NCBI GenBank assembly: GCA_030447385.1
Contig: JAUJOY010000001.1
Location: forward strand, 854,830-918,829
Source: Mycobacteriales bacterium
Lineage (GTDB): Bacteria; Actinomycetota; Actinomycetes; Mycobacteriales; SCTD01
DNA length: 64,000 nucleotides
Direction of reading: 5' to 3'
Shown: positions 9,961 through 19,129 of the stretch, piece after piece
Numbering within the stretch: the first letter of the stretch is position 1
Layout: every line of letters begins with the position of its first letter
The notes under the pieces: model-generated
Database searches by the model: none
Told to the model about the DNA's origin: nothing
What the model saw: the letters and a program-made list of their open reading frames with translations, nothing else
Position numbers and translations under genes: made by a program

Positions 9961-10636
9961 GCGTCACGCGCTTGCTGTCCACGAACACCCGTGAGCCGTC
10001 CTCCGCCGCAGACCGGCCCGAGCACCTGCGCCGCCGGTCCGCGGGTCAGCGGCTTCGCGGTGGACACCGCCCCCCACAGGCTCTCGACCGGCGCACCCTC
10101 CACGAGCAGGCGAACCGCGGTCAGCTCGGGGTCGGCGGCGGTGACGGTGTGCACCAGCTGCTGGAGGGTCGCTGCCTCGAAGGCCGAGCCGCCGCCGTTC
10201 GTACGGGCCGTACGCGACAGGTCGACCACCGCGGTCGGGCCCTCGATCCTGACGCTGCGCAGCGAGGTGTCCTTCGCCCACAGCGAGGTGTAGTCCGGAT
10301 CGCTGGGCTTGCCTGCGAGCATCACCTCGACGGCGTCGCGCACCGGTTCGGCAGTGGCCGGGCGGCGGACGAACTCCCGGTACAGCCTCGGCCCGCGGCG
10401 GTCCTGCGCACCGACCCAGTACACGGCGACAGCGTTGCGGGCGGCTCCCGAGCTCGCCTCGCCGCCGGCGGCTGCGGGAGAGCTCGGGGTGGGTGGCGTC
10501 GGCGTACCCGACGGCTCGGCGGCGGCGAGGCCGACAACGATGGCGTCGGGAGCTCGGACAGGACCCGGCCGTTCCCGCTGGAGCCGCAGCCGGTCAGCAG
10601 GACGACGGTCAGCAGGGTGGCAGGAACCGCGCGCAC
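9950..10636 (-). pseudogene. GerMN-domain lipoprotein gene with two compensating frameshifts
   Basis: The lipoprotein signal (GTG 10636, lipobox LTGC) lies in one frame. The GerMN domain (VAVYWVGAQDRRGPRLYREF, then AVVDLSRTARTNGG and FEAATLQQLVHTVTAADP) lies in a second frame. The C-terminal tail (SAAEDGSRVFVDSKRVTLKG) returns to the first and ends at TGA 9950. The shifts fall near 10515-10530, in a run of GGC repeats, and near 10003-10022. They cancel: 10636 to 9950 is exactly 229 codons. Unless the shifts are sequencing errors, the signal frame stops at 10322 and no full protein is made. GerMN domains occur in spore-germination proteins and in actinobacterial lipoproteins such as LpqB; this one has no recognisable partner domain. 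Confidence 0.7.
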
Positions 10637-10675
10637 GCTGACCTCCCGGGTCCGGTCCGAAGTGGCCTCGTGCTC

Positions 10676-10993
10676 CTAGGACGCAGCGCCGGGTCGGGAG
10701 GTTGCTCCGGGAGCCGGAACCGTCCGGTCCGCGGCAGGTCCTGGCTCGTACGGCGGCCAGTCCCCCTGCGGCGGGGTGTGCGCGTCGAACCAGCGGTCCT
10801 GCGCACGCGCCCCGGCGCGCTCACCAGGCCCGCCCGCGTTGACGCCGACGCAGGTCATCACGGCGACCACCCCGGCCAGCACGATGACGAGCGCCGCGGG
10901 GATCCCGGGCGGCAGCACCGTGGCGGCGAGGACGAACGTGAGCCCCGCGGCCACGCGGATGACCATGTACGTCCTGAGCCGGGACCGCGCCAT
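10676..10993 (-). CDS. small two-helix membrane protein of unknown function
   Basis: The 105-residue product has two closely spaced hydrophobic helices (about residues 11-29 and 31-50: VIRVAAGLTFVLAATVLPPG and then ALVIVLAGVVAVMTCVG) and a hydrophilic, Pro/Arg-rich cytoplasmic-looking tail. The layout recalls the small DUF3099-type membrane proteins of actinobacteria, but I cannot confirm the family. It lies just downstream of the adenylate cyclase promoter region in divergent orientation; the ATG at 10993 is the only good start. Confidence 0.6.
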   Translation of the reverse strand: MARSRLRTYMVIRVAAGLTFVLAATVLPPGIPAALVIVLAGVVAVMTCVGVNAGGPGERAGARAQDRWFDAHTPPQGDWPPYEPGPAADRTVPAPGATSRPGAAS

Positions 10994-11041
10994 GTGCGCG
11001 ACGGTACGCCGGGGAGGGGCGTCGGGCGATCCCGCACCTCC

Positions 11042-11047
11042 TAACCT
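11042..11047 (+). promoter_or_regulatory. predicted -10 element (TAACCT) for the cyclase gene
   Basis: TAACCT is followed by 6 nt and the GTG start at 11054, with no room for a ribosome binding site. This is the leaderless layout seen at several genes here. Confidence 0.4.
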
Positions 11048-11053
11048 CGACGG

Positions 11054-12007
11054 GTGGACCCCGGCGAGCTCGAGGAGGTGCTGCTCGGGGCGCCGTGCGA
11101 GCTGACCCGCGACGACGTGGCCGAGGCCGTCGGCCTGCCGGAGGAGGTCGCCCGCTCCTTCTGGACGGCGATGGGGTTCGCGGAGGTGCCGGCAGGCGAG
11201 CGGGCGTTCACTCGCCTGGACGTGGAGGCGCTGCGGCACGCCCTCGCCCTGCGCGACACCGGGCTGGTCGACCAGGACACGCTGCTGGTCCTCGCGAGGC
11301 TGATGGGGCAGGGGCTGGCACGCATGGCGGAGGCCCAGGTCGACGTCTTTCGCGACATGAGCGCCGGAAGAACGGTGCCCGAGACCGCGCAGGCCGCTGC
11401 GGAGGCCGCGGCCGAGGTGCTCCCGCGGCTCGAGCGGATCCTCGTGCACGTCTGGCGGCGGGAGTTCACGGCGGCCACCGCCCGGGCCTTCGTGGCCGCG
11501 ACCGAGGACGGGCGGCCGCTGCGCTGCGTCGGCTTCGTGGACCTGGTGGACTTCACCCGGTCCACGCAGCACTGGGACGCGTCCACGTTGGAGCGGCTCC
11601 TGGAGCGGTTCGAGAGCCAGACGGCGTTGCGCGTGACGGCGCTCGGGGGCCAGGTGGTCAAGACCCTCGGGGACGCGGTGATGTTCACGACCGACGACCC
11701 GACCTCCGCCGTCGAGGTCGCCCTGCGCACCATCGAGGCGCACGCCGCGGACGACGAGCTGCCCGACGTACGCGCAGGCACCGCCTTCGGCACCGTGCTT
11801 CTCCGGGTCGGCGACGTCTTCGGCCAGCCGGTGAACATCGCGAGCCGGCTCACCGACGAGGCGCGCCCCAGAGCCCTGCTGGTCGACGAGCGGATGGCGC
11901 ACGCCCTGGCCGAGGACGGGGCCTACGACCTGAAGCGCCTGCGCCGCAGGTCGGTACGGGGCTACCGGTCGCTGACGCCGTACCTGCTGCGGCGCGCAGG
12001 CTCCTGA
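11054..12007 (+). CDS. class III adenylate/guanylate cyclase family protein
   Basis: This 317-residue protein has an N-terminal helical region (residues 1-150) of the kind found in cytosolic actinobacterial cyclases and a C-terminal catalytic domain (about 157-305). The two metal-binding aspartates are D163 and D166 in FVDLVDFTRST, the conserved LGDAVMF segment carries D207, and the domain continues VFGQPVNIASRLTDEARP. The Asn-x-x-x-Arg transition-state pair fits NIASR. It should make cyclic AMP from ATP in the cytoplasm. No membrane segment or HAMP domain is visible. M. tuberculosis has a large family of such soluble cyclases, and a homologue adjacent to birA/purK is common in actinobacteria. 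Confidence 0.85.
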   Translation: MDPGELEEVLLGAPCELTRDDVAEAVGLPEEVARSFWTAMGFAEVPAGERAFTRLDVEALRHALALRDTGLVDQDTLLVLARLMGQGLARMAEAQVDVFRDMSAGRTVPETAQAAAEAAAEVLPRLERILVHVWRREFTAATARAFVAATEDGRPLRCVGFVDLVDFTRSTQHWDASTLERLLERFESQTALRVTALGGQVVKTLGDAVMFTTDDPTSAVEVALRTIEAHAADDELPDVRAGTAFGTVLLRVGDVFGQPVNIASRLTDEARPRALLVDERMAHALAEDGAYDLKRLRRRSVRGYRSLTPYLLRRAGS

Positions 12008-12019
12008 GACCGCTCCGGC

Positions 12020-12535
12020 TCAGCCGCGCAGCGGCTGGTCCTGGACGTCCTCGAGGACGGCCTGCGCAGCGGGGGCGCCGTCGGCGGCGGCCTCCTCGAC
12101 CTGAGCGGGCGCGGCCCAGACGAACCTGCGGTAGGACCAGAAGCGGAAGGTCGTCCCGAGCACCAGTCCGACGCCGTTGGCGGCGATGTTGTCGGCGAGC
12201 CGCGACTCGAAGCCGAGCACGTAGTGCGAGATCGCGAGGCACGACAGCGAGATGCCCAGCCCGATGGCGTTGAGGACGAAGAACAGGCCGTACTCGCGCC
12301 GGATCGTCGTCCGCTGGCGGTGCTTGAACGACCAGGCCCGGTTGAGCAGGAAGGCGTTCGTGGCCGCGAACAGCGTGGAGATGACCTTCGCGGTGAGCGG
12401 CTTGTCCAGAACCAGCAGGACCGCGTTGAAGATCACGATGTCGACCAGGAAGCTGAGGGCACCGACTGTGCCGAACTTCGACAGCTCCGCGAACAGCCCG
12501 CGGATGCGGGTGACAAGGGCCCGGATCACTCGCAC
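12020..12535 (-). CDS. GtrA-family membrane protein (first copy)
   Basis: A 171-residue protein with four predicted transmembrane helices and the GtrA family pattern: KFGTVGALSFLVDIVIFNAV, NAFLLNRAWSFKHR, and a last helix ending in FRFWSYRRFVW. GtrA proteins are thought to help flip or present polyprenyl-linked sugars during cell-surface glycan synthesis. The position next to purK matches Rv3277 in M. tuberculosis. The start is uncertain; GTG 12535 was used and GTG 12529 is also possible. An acidic Ala/Glu-rich tail follows the last helix. Confidence 0.85.
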   Translation of the reverse strand: MRVIRALVTRIRGLFAELSKFGTVGALSFLVDIVIFNAVLLVLDKPLTAKVISTLFAATNAFLLNRAWSFKHRQRTTIRREYGLFFVLNAIGLGISLSCLAISHYVLGFESRLADNIAANGVGLVLGTTFRFWSYRRFVWAAPAQVEEAAADGAPAAQAVLEDVQDQPLRG

Positions 12536-12613
12536 GGGCAGCCCTTTGACGCGCGGTTCATCGAGCCAGCCTAGCGTCGGACGGGCAACGGGCGACCGAC
12601 GAAGGGCAGCGCT

Positions 12614-13402
12614 GTGAGCTGGATCGACCTCGAGGGTGCCGCCAACGTGCGCGATGTCGGCGGCCTGCCGACGATCGACGGGCGCGCGACGAGGAGCGGC
12701 GTCCTGCTGCGGGGAGACAACCTGCAGGGGCTGACCCCTTCCGACGTGGCGCGGCTGACCGGCGACGTCGGCGTACGCACCGTCGTGGACCTGCGCACCA
12801 CCGGGGAGCTGCGGCTGGAGGGCGAGGGCCCGCTGCGCCGTACCCCGGTCGCGCACCACCACGTCCCGCTCATCCCTGAGGCCGAGGACGAGCCGCTCGA
12901 GGACGAGGTCGACCGCGCGGTCCCGCATCGGCGGGATCGCGCGGGCAGCACGCTCACCGACATGACCGGCTACTACGTCGGCTACGTCGAGGACGCCCCC
13001 GCCAACCTGGCCCGCGCGCTGCGCATCCTCGCCGACCCGGCCACCGGAACGGCGGTGGTGCACTGCGCGGCGGGCAAGGACCGGACCGGCGTCGTCGTCG
13101 CCCTCGCGCTCTCCCTCGCCGGGGTGACGCGCGACGCGGTGGTGACCGACTACGTCCGCAGCGCCGACCGGATCGAGGCGGTCTTCGCGCGCCTGACGTC
13201 CTCCCCGACGTACGGCCCGAGCCTTGCGCACGTCCGCGCCGACGACCTGCGGCCCGAGGCCGGCTCGATGGAGCGCTTCCTCGACCACGTCGACCGGGCG
13301 TACGGCGGCCCGCACGGGCTGGCGATGAGCGTCGGCGTGGACGAGGAGACGGTGGCCCGCCTGAGCGCGCGGCTGGTGGGGACCTCCCCGCGAGCCCGCT
13401 AG
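12614..13402 (+). CDS. tyrosine-protein phosphatase (PtpB-like)
   Basis: A 262-residue cysteine-dependent phosphatase. The P-loop HCAAGKDRTG places the catalytic nucleophile at C151 and the phosphate-binding Arg at 157. The N-terminal NVRDVGGLPTIDGRATRSG segment and VVDLRTTGE match the DUF/Tyr_phosphatase3 family to which mycobacterial PtpB belongs; the Lys after the Gly (GKDR) is typical of this lipid- and tyrosine-phosphatase subgroup. A ribosome binding site (GAAGGG) precedes GTG 12614. No signal peptide is seen, so the natural substrate may be a cytoplasmic protein or an inner-leaflet phospholipid. Confidence 0.87.
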   Translation: MSWIDLEGAANVRDVGGLPTIDGRATRSGVLLRGDNLQGLTPSDVARLTGDVGVRTVVDLRTTGELRLEGEGPLRRTPVAHHHVPLIPEAEDEPLEDEVDRAVPHRRDRAGSTLTDMTGYYVGYVEDAPANLARALRILADPATGTAVVHCAAGKDRTGVVVALALSLAGVTRDAVVTDYVRSADRIEAVFARLTSSPTYGPSLAHVRADDLRPEAGSMERFLDHVDRAYGGPHGLAMSVGVDEETVARLSARLVGTSPRAR

Positions 13403-13405
13403 GTT
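13400..13405 (+). promoter_or_regulatory. predicted -10 element (TAGGTT) for purK
   Basis: TAGGTT overlaps the stop codon of the upstream phosphatase gene and lies 7 nt before the purK GTG at 13413, which suggests a leaderless purKE transcript. Confidence 0.4.
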
Positions 13406-13412
13406 TGCCCCT

Positions 13413-14630
13413 GTGGATGCCCCTCCGGCCGTCGCCACCCGCGAGGTCGTGCCCCGCCCGGTCGTGCGGGGGGCGATGGGGCTTCCTGTCGTGGGCATGG
13501 TGGGCGGCGGCCAGCTGTCCCGGATGACCCATCAGGCGTCCATCGCGCTGGGCCTGTCGCTGCGGGTGCTCGCCGACGCCACGCACGACAGCGCCGCGCT
13601 GGTCGCGCAGGGCGTCAGCGTCGGCGAGCACACCTCGCTCGAGGACCTGCGCGCCTTCGCACGGGGCTGCGAGGTCGTCACGTTCGACCACGAGCACGTC
13701 CCCGAGGGGCTGCTCGAAGCGCTCGAGGCCGACGGGGTCACGATCCACCCCGGCTCGGCCGCGCTGCGGCACGCCCAGGACAAGGGAGTGATGCGGGAGC
13801 GGCTCGCGGCCCTCGGGATCCCCGTGCCGGCCTTCACCCCGGTGGCGACCGTGCGAGACATCGAGGGGTTCGCCCAGCACGTGGGCTGGCCGCTGGTGCT
13901 CAAGGCGGCCACCGGCGGCTACGACGGCCGCGGCGTCTGGGTGGTCGGCTCCGCCGCGGAGGCCGCGGAGGTGGTGGCCGCGGGCGTACGCCTGGTGGCC
14001 GAGGAGCTCGTCCCCCTGCAGCGTGAGCTGGCTGCGGTGGTCGCGCGCTCCCCGTACGGCCAGGGCGCCGCCTGGCCGGTCGTCGAGACCGTGCAGTCGG
14101 ACGGCATCTGCGTCGAGGTCGTCTCGCCGGCCCCTGGCCTGCCGGAGGACCTGGCTCTGCAGGCTCAGGCTCTCGCCCTGCGCCTCGCCGACGAGCTCGC
14201 CGTGGTGGGCGTGCTCGCGGTCGAGCTGTTCCAGACCGAGGCCGGGCTGCTGGTCAACGAGCTCGCCATGCGGCCGCACAACTCGGCGCACTGGACGATC
14301 GAGGGGTCGCGCACCTCGCAGTTCGAGCAGCACCTGCGGGCCGTCCTCGACTACCCGTTCGGCGACACGACGGCCACCGCGCCGTGGGTCGTCATGGCGA
14401 ACGTGCTCGGCGGGGAGGACCCCGACCCCGACCTCGACCGCCGGCTCCACCTGCTGTTCGGCCGCGACCCGGCGCTCAAGGTGCACCTGTACGGCAAGCA
14501 GGTCCGGCCGGGGCGCAAGATCGGCCATGTGACGGCCCTCGGCCCGGACCTGCGGGACGTACGGGCGCGCGCCCGCCGCGGGGCGGGCTACCTGCGCGAC
14601 GGGCACTGGCCGGAGGTGGAGCAGCAGTGA
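13413..14630 (+). CDS. purK: 5-(carboxyamino)imidazole ribonucleotide synthase
   Basis: A 405-residue ATP-grasp enzyme of purine synthesis that carboxylates aminoimidazole ribonucleotide with bicarbonate and ATP to give N5-CAIR. It has the N-terminal [14 protein letters not shown], the ATP-grasp core [18 protein letters not shown] and the late motif [20 protein letters not shown], all characteristic of PurK. The GTG at 13413 gives about 20 extra residues ahead of the conserved [14 protein letters not shown] 13476 is an alternative. Its stop overlaps the purE start by four bases (GTGA), so the two enzymes are translationally coupled and N5-CAIR can pass directly to PurE. Confidence 0.95.
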   Translation: MDAPPAVATREVVPRPVVRGAMGLPVVGMVGGGQLSRMTHQASIALGLSLRVLADATHDSAALVAQGVSVGEHTSLEDLRAFARGCEVVTFDHEHVPEGLLEALEADGVTIHPGSAALRHAQDKGVMRERLAALGIPVPAFTPVATVRDIEGFAQHVGWPLVLKAATGGYDGRGVWVVGSAAEAAEVVAAGVRLVAEELVPLQRELAAVVARSPYGQGAAWPVVETVQSDGICVEVVSPAPGLPEDLALQAQALALRLADELAVVGVLAVELFQTEAGLLVNELAMRPHNSAHWTIEGSRTSQFEQHLRAVLDYPFGDTTATAPWVVMANVLGGEDPDPDLDRRLHLLFGRDPALKVHLYGKQVRPGRKIGHVTALGPDLRDVRARARRGAGYLRDGHWPEVEQQ

Positions 14631-15124
14631 CCGCCGTGGTCGGGATCGTGATGGGCAGCGACTCGGACTGGCCGGTGATGCAGGCTGCCGCTGTGGCCCT
14701 GGCCGAGTTCGACGTCCCGCACGAGGTGCGGGTGCTGTCGGCCCACCGCACCCCGCAGGACATGCTCGCCTGGTCGAAGGACGCCGCCGGGCGCGGGCTG
14801 CGGGTGGTGATCGCGGGCGCCGGCGGGGCCGCGCACCTGCCCGGGATGATCGCGTCGGGAACGCCGCTGCCCGTGATCGGCGTGCCGGTGCCGCTTGCGC
14901 ACCTGGACGGCATGGACTCGCTGCTGTCCATCGTGCAGATGCCGGCGGGGGTGCCGGTCGCGACCGTGTCGATCGGCGGCGCCCGCAACGCCGGGCTGCT
15001 CGCGGTGCGGATCCTCGCGGGCGGCGACCCGGAGCTCCTCGAGCGGATGCGCGCCTTCCAGTCCGCTCTGGCGGACGGCGCGCGGGCCAAGGATGCCGCC
15101 CTGCAGGCGCGGCTGCAGGCCTGA
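14627..15124 (+). CDS. purE: N5-carboxyaminoimidazole ribonucleotide mutase
   Basis: A 165-residue PurE of class I that moves the carboxylate of N5-CAIR to C4 to give CAIR. The signature motifs are [16 protein letters not shown] at the N-terminus, the catalytic SAHRTP, and [15 protein letters not shown], with GVPV and [22 protein letters not shown] further on. Start GTG 14627 overlaps the purK stop. Length is normal for the family. The gene converges on the large membrane protein at 15135. Confidence 0.96.
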   Translation: MTAVVGIVMGSDSDWPVMQAAAVALAEFDVPHEVRVLSAHRTPQDMLAWSKDAAGRGLRVVIAGAGGAAHLPGMIASGTPLPVIGVPVPLAHLDGMDSLLSIVQMPAGVPVATVSIGGARNAGLLAVRILAGGDPELLERMRAFQSALADGARAKDAALQARLQA

Positions 15125-15141
15125 TCCGGGCCGGTCAGGCC
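15118..15141. terminator. possible hairpin between purE and the convergent membrane gene
   Basis: GGCCTGA at 15118-15124 pairs with TCAGGCC at 15135-15141 across a 10-base loop. It spans the stop codons of two convergent genes, where a bidirectional terminator would be expected. There is no T run, so this is a weak call. Confidence 0.35.
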
Positions 15142-17666
15142 AGCGCGTCGTAGCCGCTGCGCAGCCGCGCGACGTCGCGGCGGCGCTGCTCGTACGTCGC
15201 GCCGATCGCGACCAGCAGCACGCCCACCGCTCCGAGCGACATCCAGCGGGGCAGCGCTGCCGCGTACGGCGCGAGCAGCTGCAGCGCGTCGACGGCGAGC
15301 ACCGCGCCGCCGAGGCACAGCGGGGCCTGCAGCCGGAAGTAGGCCCCCGCGAGGAGCACCCCCAGGGCGGCCAGGCCGAGCAGCAGCGGCCGCTGCAGGG
15401 TGTCGTCGTCGAACGAGGCCACCAGGCTCGGGAGCAGCAGGAGCGACAGCCCAGGGCCGTACGCCGCCCAGGAACGCGTGCCGGGCACGGCGCAGGAGCG
15501 CAGGTGGCCGAGGATCAGGGCCACGGCGGCGAGCGGCAGGACGTACGGCTCCGGTGCGTCTACCCCGGCATCCGCCAGGCGCACCCAGGAGGAGGCGGAC
15601 AGCAGCAGGCCGCCGGCCACGGCGACGCTGCGCCGGTCCGGTCGCAGCGCCGTGGCGATCGCGAGGAGACCGATGCCGGCCAGCACCCACGACAGCCAGC
15701 CGACGTCCCCCGAGGCCAGCACCACCGCGACGAAGGCAACCGGCACCGCAGCGGCTTCGGCGCCGAGCCGCCGGGCAGGCCGAAGGCCAGGGGCGGCGGC
15801 GAGGGCCAGCAGCGCCGCCACGGCGACGAGGAGCAGCCCGCCGATCTGGTCCGCCGCGAGCAGCTGGGCGGCACCGGCGGCGGCGAGCGCCGCAGACGCG
15901 AGGCCGCCGGCCAGCGCGACCGCCGTCCCCGAGGCGGGCACGGGAAGGCGCGGCGCGAGCGAAAGGCCGGCGACGAGCAGCGCGGCCAGCGGCAGCACGA
16001 CCAGGGTCGCTTCGCGGTCGGCCGTGGCCCAGGCCGAGGTCAGCACCGTCACGGCCGCGCCGGCCGCGGTGAGCACCAGCCCGGCGTCCAGTCGCCGCGG
16101 CAGCAGCGCCGCACCGGCGCCGCCGAGCCCGGCGGCGAGCAGCAGCAGCAGGGCCAGGGACAGCGGGTAGCCCAGGTCGAGCCCGAGCGGCAGCAGCACG
16201 GCGGCGCCGGCGGCGAACGCGGCAGCGCCGAGGAGCGCGTGGCGCACCCGGTCCAGTGCGAGGCCCGCCGTGCCGGTGGTCAGGGCGGCCGCAGCCAGCA
16301 CCACCATCGTGTCGACGGTCCCCTGCCAGTCCTGGCCCGGGCCGACCGCCTCGCGGGCGTCGGCGCCGGCCGGCAGGCTCCACGGGTCCGCGAGCCACCC
16401 GAGCGGCAGCAGCAGGCCCTCCGCCGCCCGCTCCCCGACCGACAGCACCGCGACGGCGGACACCAGGAGCGAGCCGCCGACCGGCCCGGCACGCCAGGGC
16501 CGCGGCAGCTGCGCGGCCAGGAGCGCCGCCAGCAGGCCGAGAGCCGCCGGCACGAGCGGGTGCTGGTCCTGCGGCAGAACGCCCCGGACGACGGTGAAGG
16601 CGGCGATCGCGACGAGGGGGACGGGCGCGCCGGCCAGCAGCGCGCGAAGGACGCGGTCGCGTACCAGCAGGGCGGAAGCCCCGAGGACGGCGGCGTGCGC
16701 GAGCACGGCGCCCGCGGCTCGTCCTGGACTTGGATCCTGCACAGCACCGAGGGAGATCAGCAGCCCCATGGCGGTGACGACGCTGCCGCAGGCGACGAGG
16801 GCGCCCCGGACGTCGACGGGGGCCCTGCTGCCCGCGGCGAATACGGCCAGGTCTGCGGCGGCCAGCCCGGCCAGGACCAGGCCCGCGGTGGCGGGCGAGG
16901 CGTCGTAGCGGATCAGCAGCAGCACGACCGGCAGCTGCGTCAGCACGACCGCGGCCATCCTCATGACCCGCAGCGGGACGAGACCGGAGTAGCCCCCGGC
17001 GGCCATCGCGAGCACGGCGGCGCTGCCCGCGGCGTAGGACAGCGGGTCGGAGCCGCCGGCCAGGCCGAGCTTGCGCAGGCCGTACGCATCGAGCGCCCCC
17101 AGGACCAGCGTGACCGCGCCGAGGGTCTCGGCGGTGGCGGTCAGCCCGCGGCGGAGCACGGCCGGCGCGGCGGCGCCGGCGGCAAGGGTGAGCAGCACCA
17201 GGACGGCTGCGCGGCCGCCCGCACCCAGCCGGTCGTACGTCACCGCAGCGAAGACGACCGCTGCCACCGCGAGGAGCAGCCCGCCGAGGCCGAGCAGGAG
17301 GTTCTGGATGCGCTGCGGGGTCCACTCCCGGCGCGGCGCCGGCGGGGCCGGGGGGATGCTCGCGGGCCCGGGGGAGAGGGAGTGCGCCGCGGCGGCGGCC
17401 GGCGGCTGCGTCGCGAACGGGCTGGGAGGCGTCGGCTGGGGCGGCAGGACCGCGTCGCCGTGGAGCACGGCCAGGAGCGCGCTGCGCTCGGCCAGCAGGT
17501 CGCTGCGCGCGGCGTCGAGGCGCAGCAGCTCGGTGTCGACCTGCCACAGGCGGGCCGCGGACGGGCCGTGCAGCGCCAGGCCGCAGGAGTCGCAGGCGGC
17601 TCGGCTGAGCATCGCCCGGCAGTCGGGGCATCGGGTGGGGTCGGGCAGCAGCACGGTGGCGTTCAT
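15135..17666 (-). CDS. large polytopic membrane protein with N-terminal zinc-ribbon-like motif (SCO7613-type)
   Basis: The 843-residue product begins with a short Cys motif (CPDCRAMLSRAACDSCGLAL) that looks like a zinc ribbon, followed by a helical segment and a Pro-rich linker ending in RREWTPQRIQNLLLGLGGLL. The remaining 700 residues are almost entirely hydrophobic, with well over 20 predicted helices rich in Ala, Leu, Val and Gly. This order matches the SCO7613 C-terminal-domain membrane proteins of actinobacteria, which have no known function. ATG 17666 was chosen because the Cys motif starts 15 residues later; an earlier in-frame ATG lies at 17735. It lies between purE and ugd but shares no operon with them. 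Confidence 0.72.
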   Translation of the reverse strand: MNATVLLPDPTRCPDCRAMLSRAACDSCGLALHGPSAARLWQVDTELLRLDAARSDLLAERSALLAVLHGDAVLPPQPTPPSPFATQPPAAAAAHSLSPGPASIPPAPPAPRREWTPQRIQNLLLGLGGLLLAVAAVVFAAVTYDRLGAGGRAAVLVLLTLAAGAAAPAVLRRGLTATAETLGAVTLVLGALDAYGLRKLGLAGGSDPLSYAAGSAAVLAMAAGGYSGLVPLRVMRMAAVVLTQLPVVLLLIRYDASPATAGLVLAGLAAADLAVFAAGSRAPVDVRGALVACGSVVTAMGLLISLGAVQDPSPGRAAGAVLAHAAVLGASALLVRDRVLRALLAGAPVPLVAIAAFTVVRGVLPQDQHPLVPAALGLLAALLAAQLPRPWRAGPVGGSLLVSAVAVLSVGERAAEGLLLPLGWLADPWSLPAGADAREAVGPGQDWQGTVDTMVVLAAAALTTGTAGLALDRVRHALLGAAAFAAGAAVLLPLGLDLGYPLSLALLLLLAAGLGGAGAALLPRRLDAGLVLTAAGAAVTVLTSAWATADREATLVVLPLAALLVAGLSLAPRLPVPASGTAVALAGGLASAALAAAGAAQLLAADQIGGLLLVAVAALLALAAAPGLRPARRLGAEAAAVPVAFVAVVLASGDVGWLSWVLAGIGLLAIATALRPDRRSVAVAGGLLLSASSWVRLADAGVDAPEPYVLPLAAVALILGHLRSCAVPGTRSWAAYGPGLSLLLLPSLVASFDDDTLQRPLLLGLAALGVLLAGAYFRLQAPLCLGGAVLAVDALQLLAPYAAALPRWMSLGAVGVLLVAIGATYEQRRRDVARLRSGYDALA

Positions 17667-17759
17667 GCGGGCAGCATCGACTCCTACGCAGCCTCGCGGT
17701 AGAGGAGTTCTACCTACCGGCGCTGTGTGCCTCACCCGGCACGCGGCGACCAGGCGCGC

Positions 17760-19091
17760 CTACGGCCGGCCGAGCGCCCGGTAGGTCCAGCCGGCCCCGC
17801 GCCACCGCTCCGGGTCGAGGGCGTTTCGGCCGTCGACGATGCGCCGCGCCGCGACGACGTCGGACAGCACCTCGGGGTCCATCTCGCGGAACTCCGACCA
17901 CTCGGTCAGGTGCAGCACGATGTCGGCGTTGCGTGCTGCGCCGAGGGCGCTCTCGCGGTAGGCGAGCTGCGGGTGCTTCACCTTCGCGTTCTCCATCGCG
18001 GCCGGGTCGTACACGCACACCGCGGCGCCCTGACGCTGGATCGTCGCGGCGACGTCGAGCGCCGGGCTGTCGCGGATGTCGTCGCTGTTGGGCTTGAAGG
18101 CGGCCCCCAGCACGGCGACGTGCATGCCGGCGAAGCTGCCGCCGACCTCCTCCCGGGCGATCTGGACCATCCGGTCGCGGCGCCGCATGTTGATCGCGTC
18201 GACCTCCTTGAGGAACGACAGCGCCTGGTCGACGCCGAGCTCACCAGCCCTGGCCATGAACGCGCGGATGTCCTTGGGCAGGCAGCCGCCCCCGAACCCG
18301 AGCCCCGCGTGGAGGAACCGCCCGCCAATGCGGTCGTCGTACGACAGCGCCTTGCTCAGCATCGTCACGTCGCCGCCGGTCGCCTCGCAGACCTCCGCCA
18401 TGGCGTTGATGAAGGAGATCTTCGTGGCGAGGAACGCGTTCGCGGCGACCTTGACGAGCTGCGCCGTCGCGAGGTCGGTGACGACGACCGGCGTCGGCCG
18501 GCCGATCACCGGGGCGAACGCCGCGCGCAGCTGCTCCTCCGCGCGTCTGCCACGGCCCGTCGCCGCCAACCCGAACACCAGCCGGTCGGGCGCGAGCGTG
18601 TCCTCCACCGCGAAGCCCTCGCGCAGGAACTCGGGATTCCACGCCAGCTCCAGCTCACCCCCGCGCTGCCGGCGCAGCGACTGCGAGAGGCGTTCGGCCG
18701 TCCCCGCCGGCACCGTGCTCTTGCCCACCAGCAGGCTGCCGCTGCGGGCGAGGGGGATCAGCGCGGCGAACGCGCTGTCGACGTAGCTCAGGTCAGCGGC
18801 GTACTCACCGATCTTCTGGGGGGTGCCCACGCACACGAAGTGCACGTCGCCGAACTCGGCCACCTCCTCGTACGAGGTGGTGAAGCGCAACCGGCCGCTG
18901 TCCAGGTTCTTCTGGAGCAGCTCGGGCAGCCCGGGCTCGAAGAACGGCACCGTCCCGGTCTGCAGCGACGTGACCCTAGCCTCCTTGATGTCCAGGCCGA
19001 GAACCTCGAAGCCCAGCTCGGCCATGCAGACCGCGTGCGTGGCACCGAGGTAGCCGGTGCCGATCACGGTCAGTCGCGGCTGCTCCGTCAT
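17760..19091 (-). CDS. ugd: UDP-glucose 6-dehydrogenase
   Basis: A 443-residue enzyme that oxidises UDP-glucose twice with NAD+ to UDP-glucuronate for surface polysaccharides. The Rossmann motif is GTGYLGATHAVCMAELG, the central domain carries LVKVAANAFLATKISFINAM, and the catalytic cysteine lies in GFGGGCLPKDIRAF. The C-terminal UDP-binding domain includes GAAFKPNSDDIRDSPAL. A TACCCT hexamer 6 nt before the ATG suggests a leaderless transcript. It is divergent from the acyl-CoA dehydrogenase gene, with only 38 bp between start codons, and supplies sugar nucleotides for the glycan loci further right. Confidence 0.93.
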   Translation of the reverse strand: MTEQPRLTVIGTGYLGATHAVCMAELGFEVLGLDIKEARVTSLQTGTVPFFEPGLPELLQKNLDSGRLRFTTSYEEVAEFGDVHFVCVGTPQKIGEYAADLSYVDSAFAALIPLARSGSLLVGKSTVPAGTAERLSQSLRRQRGGELELAWNPEFLREGFAVEDTLAPDRLVFGLAATGRGRRAEEQLRAAFAPVIGRPTPVVVTDLATAQLVKVAANAFLATKISFINAMAEVCEATGGDVTMLSKALSYDDRIGGRFLHAGLGFGGGCLPKDIRAFMARAGELGVDQALSFLKEVDAINMRRRDRMVQIAREEVGGSFAGMHVAVLGAAFKPNSDDIRDSPALDVAATIQRQGAAVCVYDPAAMENAKVKHPQLAYRESALGAARNADIVLHLTEWSEFREMDPEVLSDVVAARRIVDGRNALDPERWRGAGWTYRALGRP

Positions 19092-19097
19092 CGTCGA

Positions 19098-19123
19098 AGG
19101 GTAGTGCGACCCGGTTCTACGAT
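19098..19123. promoter_or_regulatory. back-to-back leaderless promoters for ugd (-) and acyl-CoA dehydrogenase (+)
   Basis: On the minus strand TACCCT (19103-19098) lies 6 nt before the ugd ATG; on the plus strand TACGAT (19118-19123) lies 6 nt before the ATG at 19130. The 38-bp gap leaves no room for leaders or separate upstream elements, so the -35 regions would have to lie inside the opposite promoter or gene. Confidence 0.45.
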
Positions 19124-19129
19124 CGCCTC

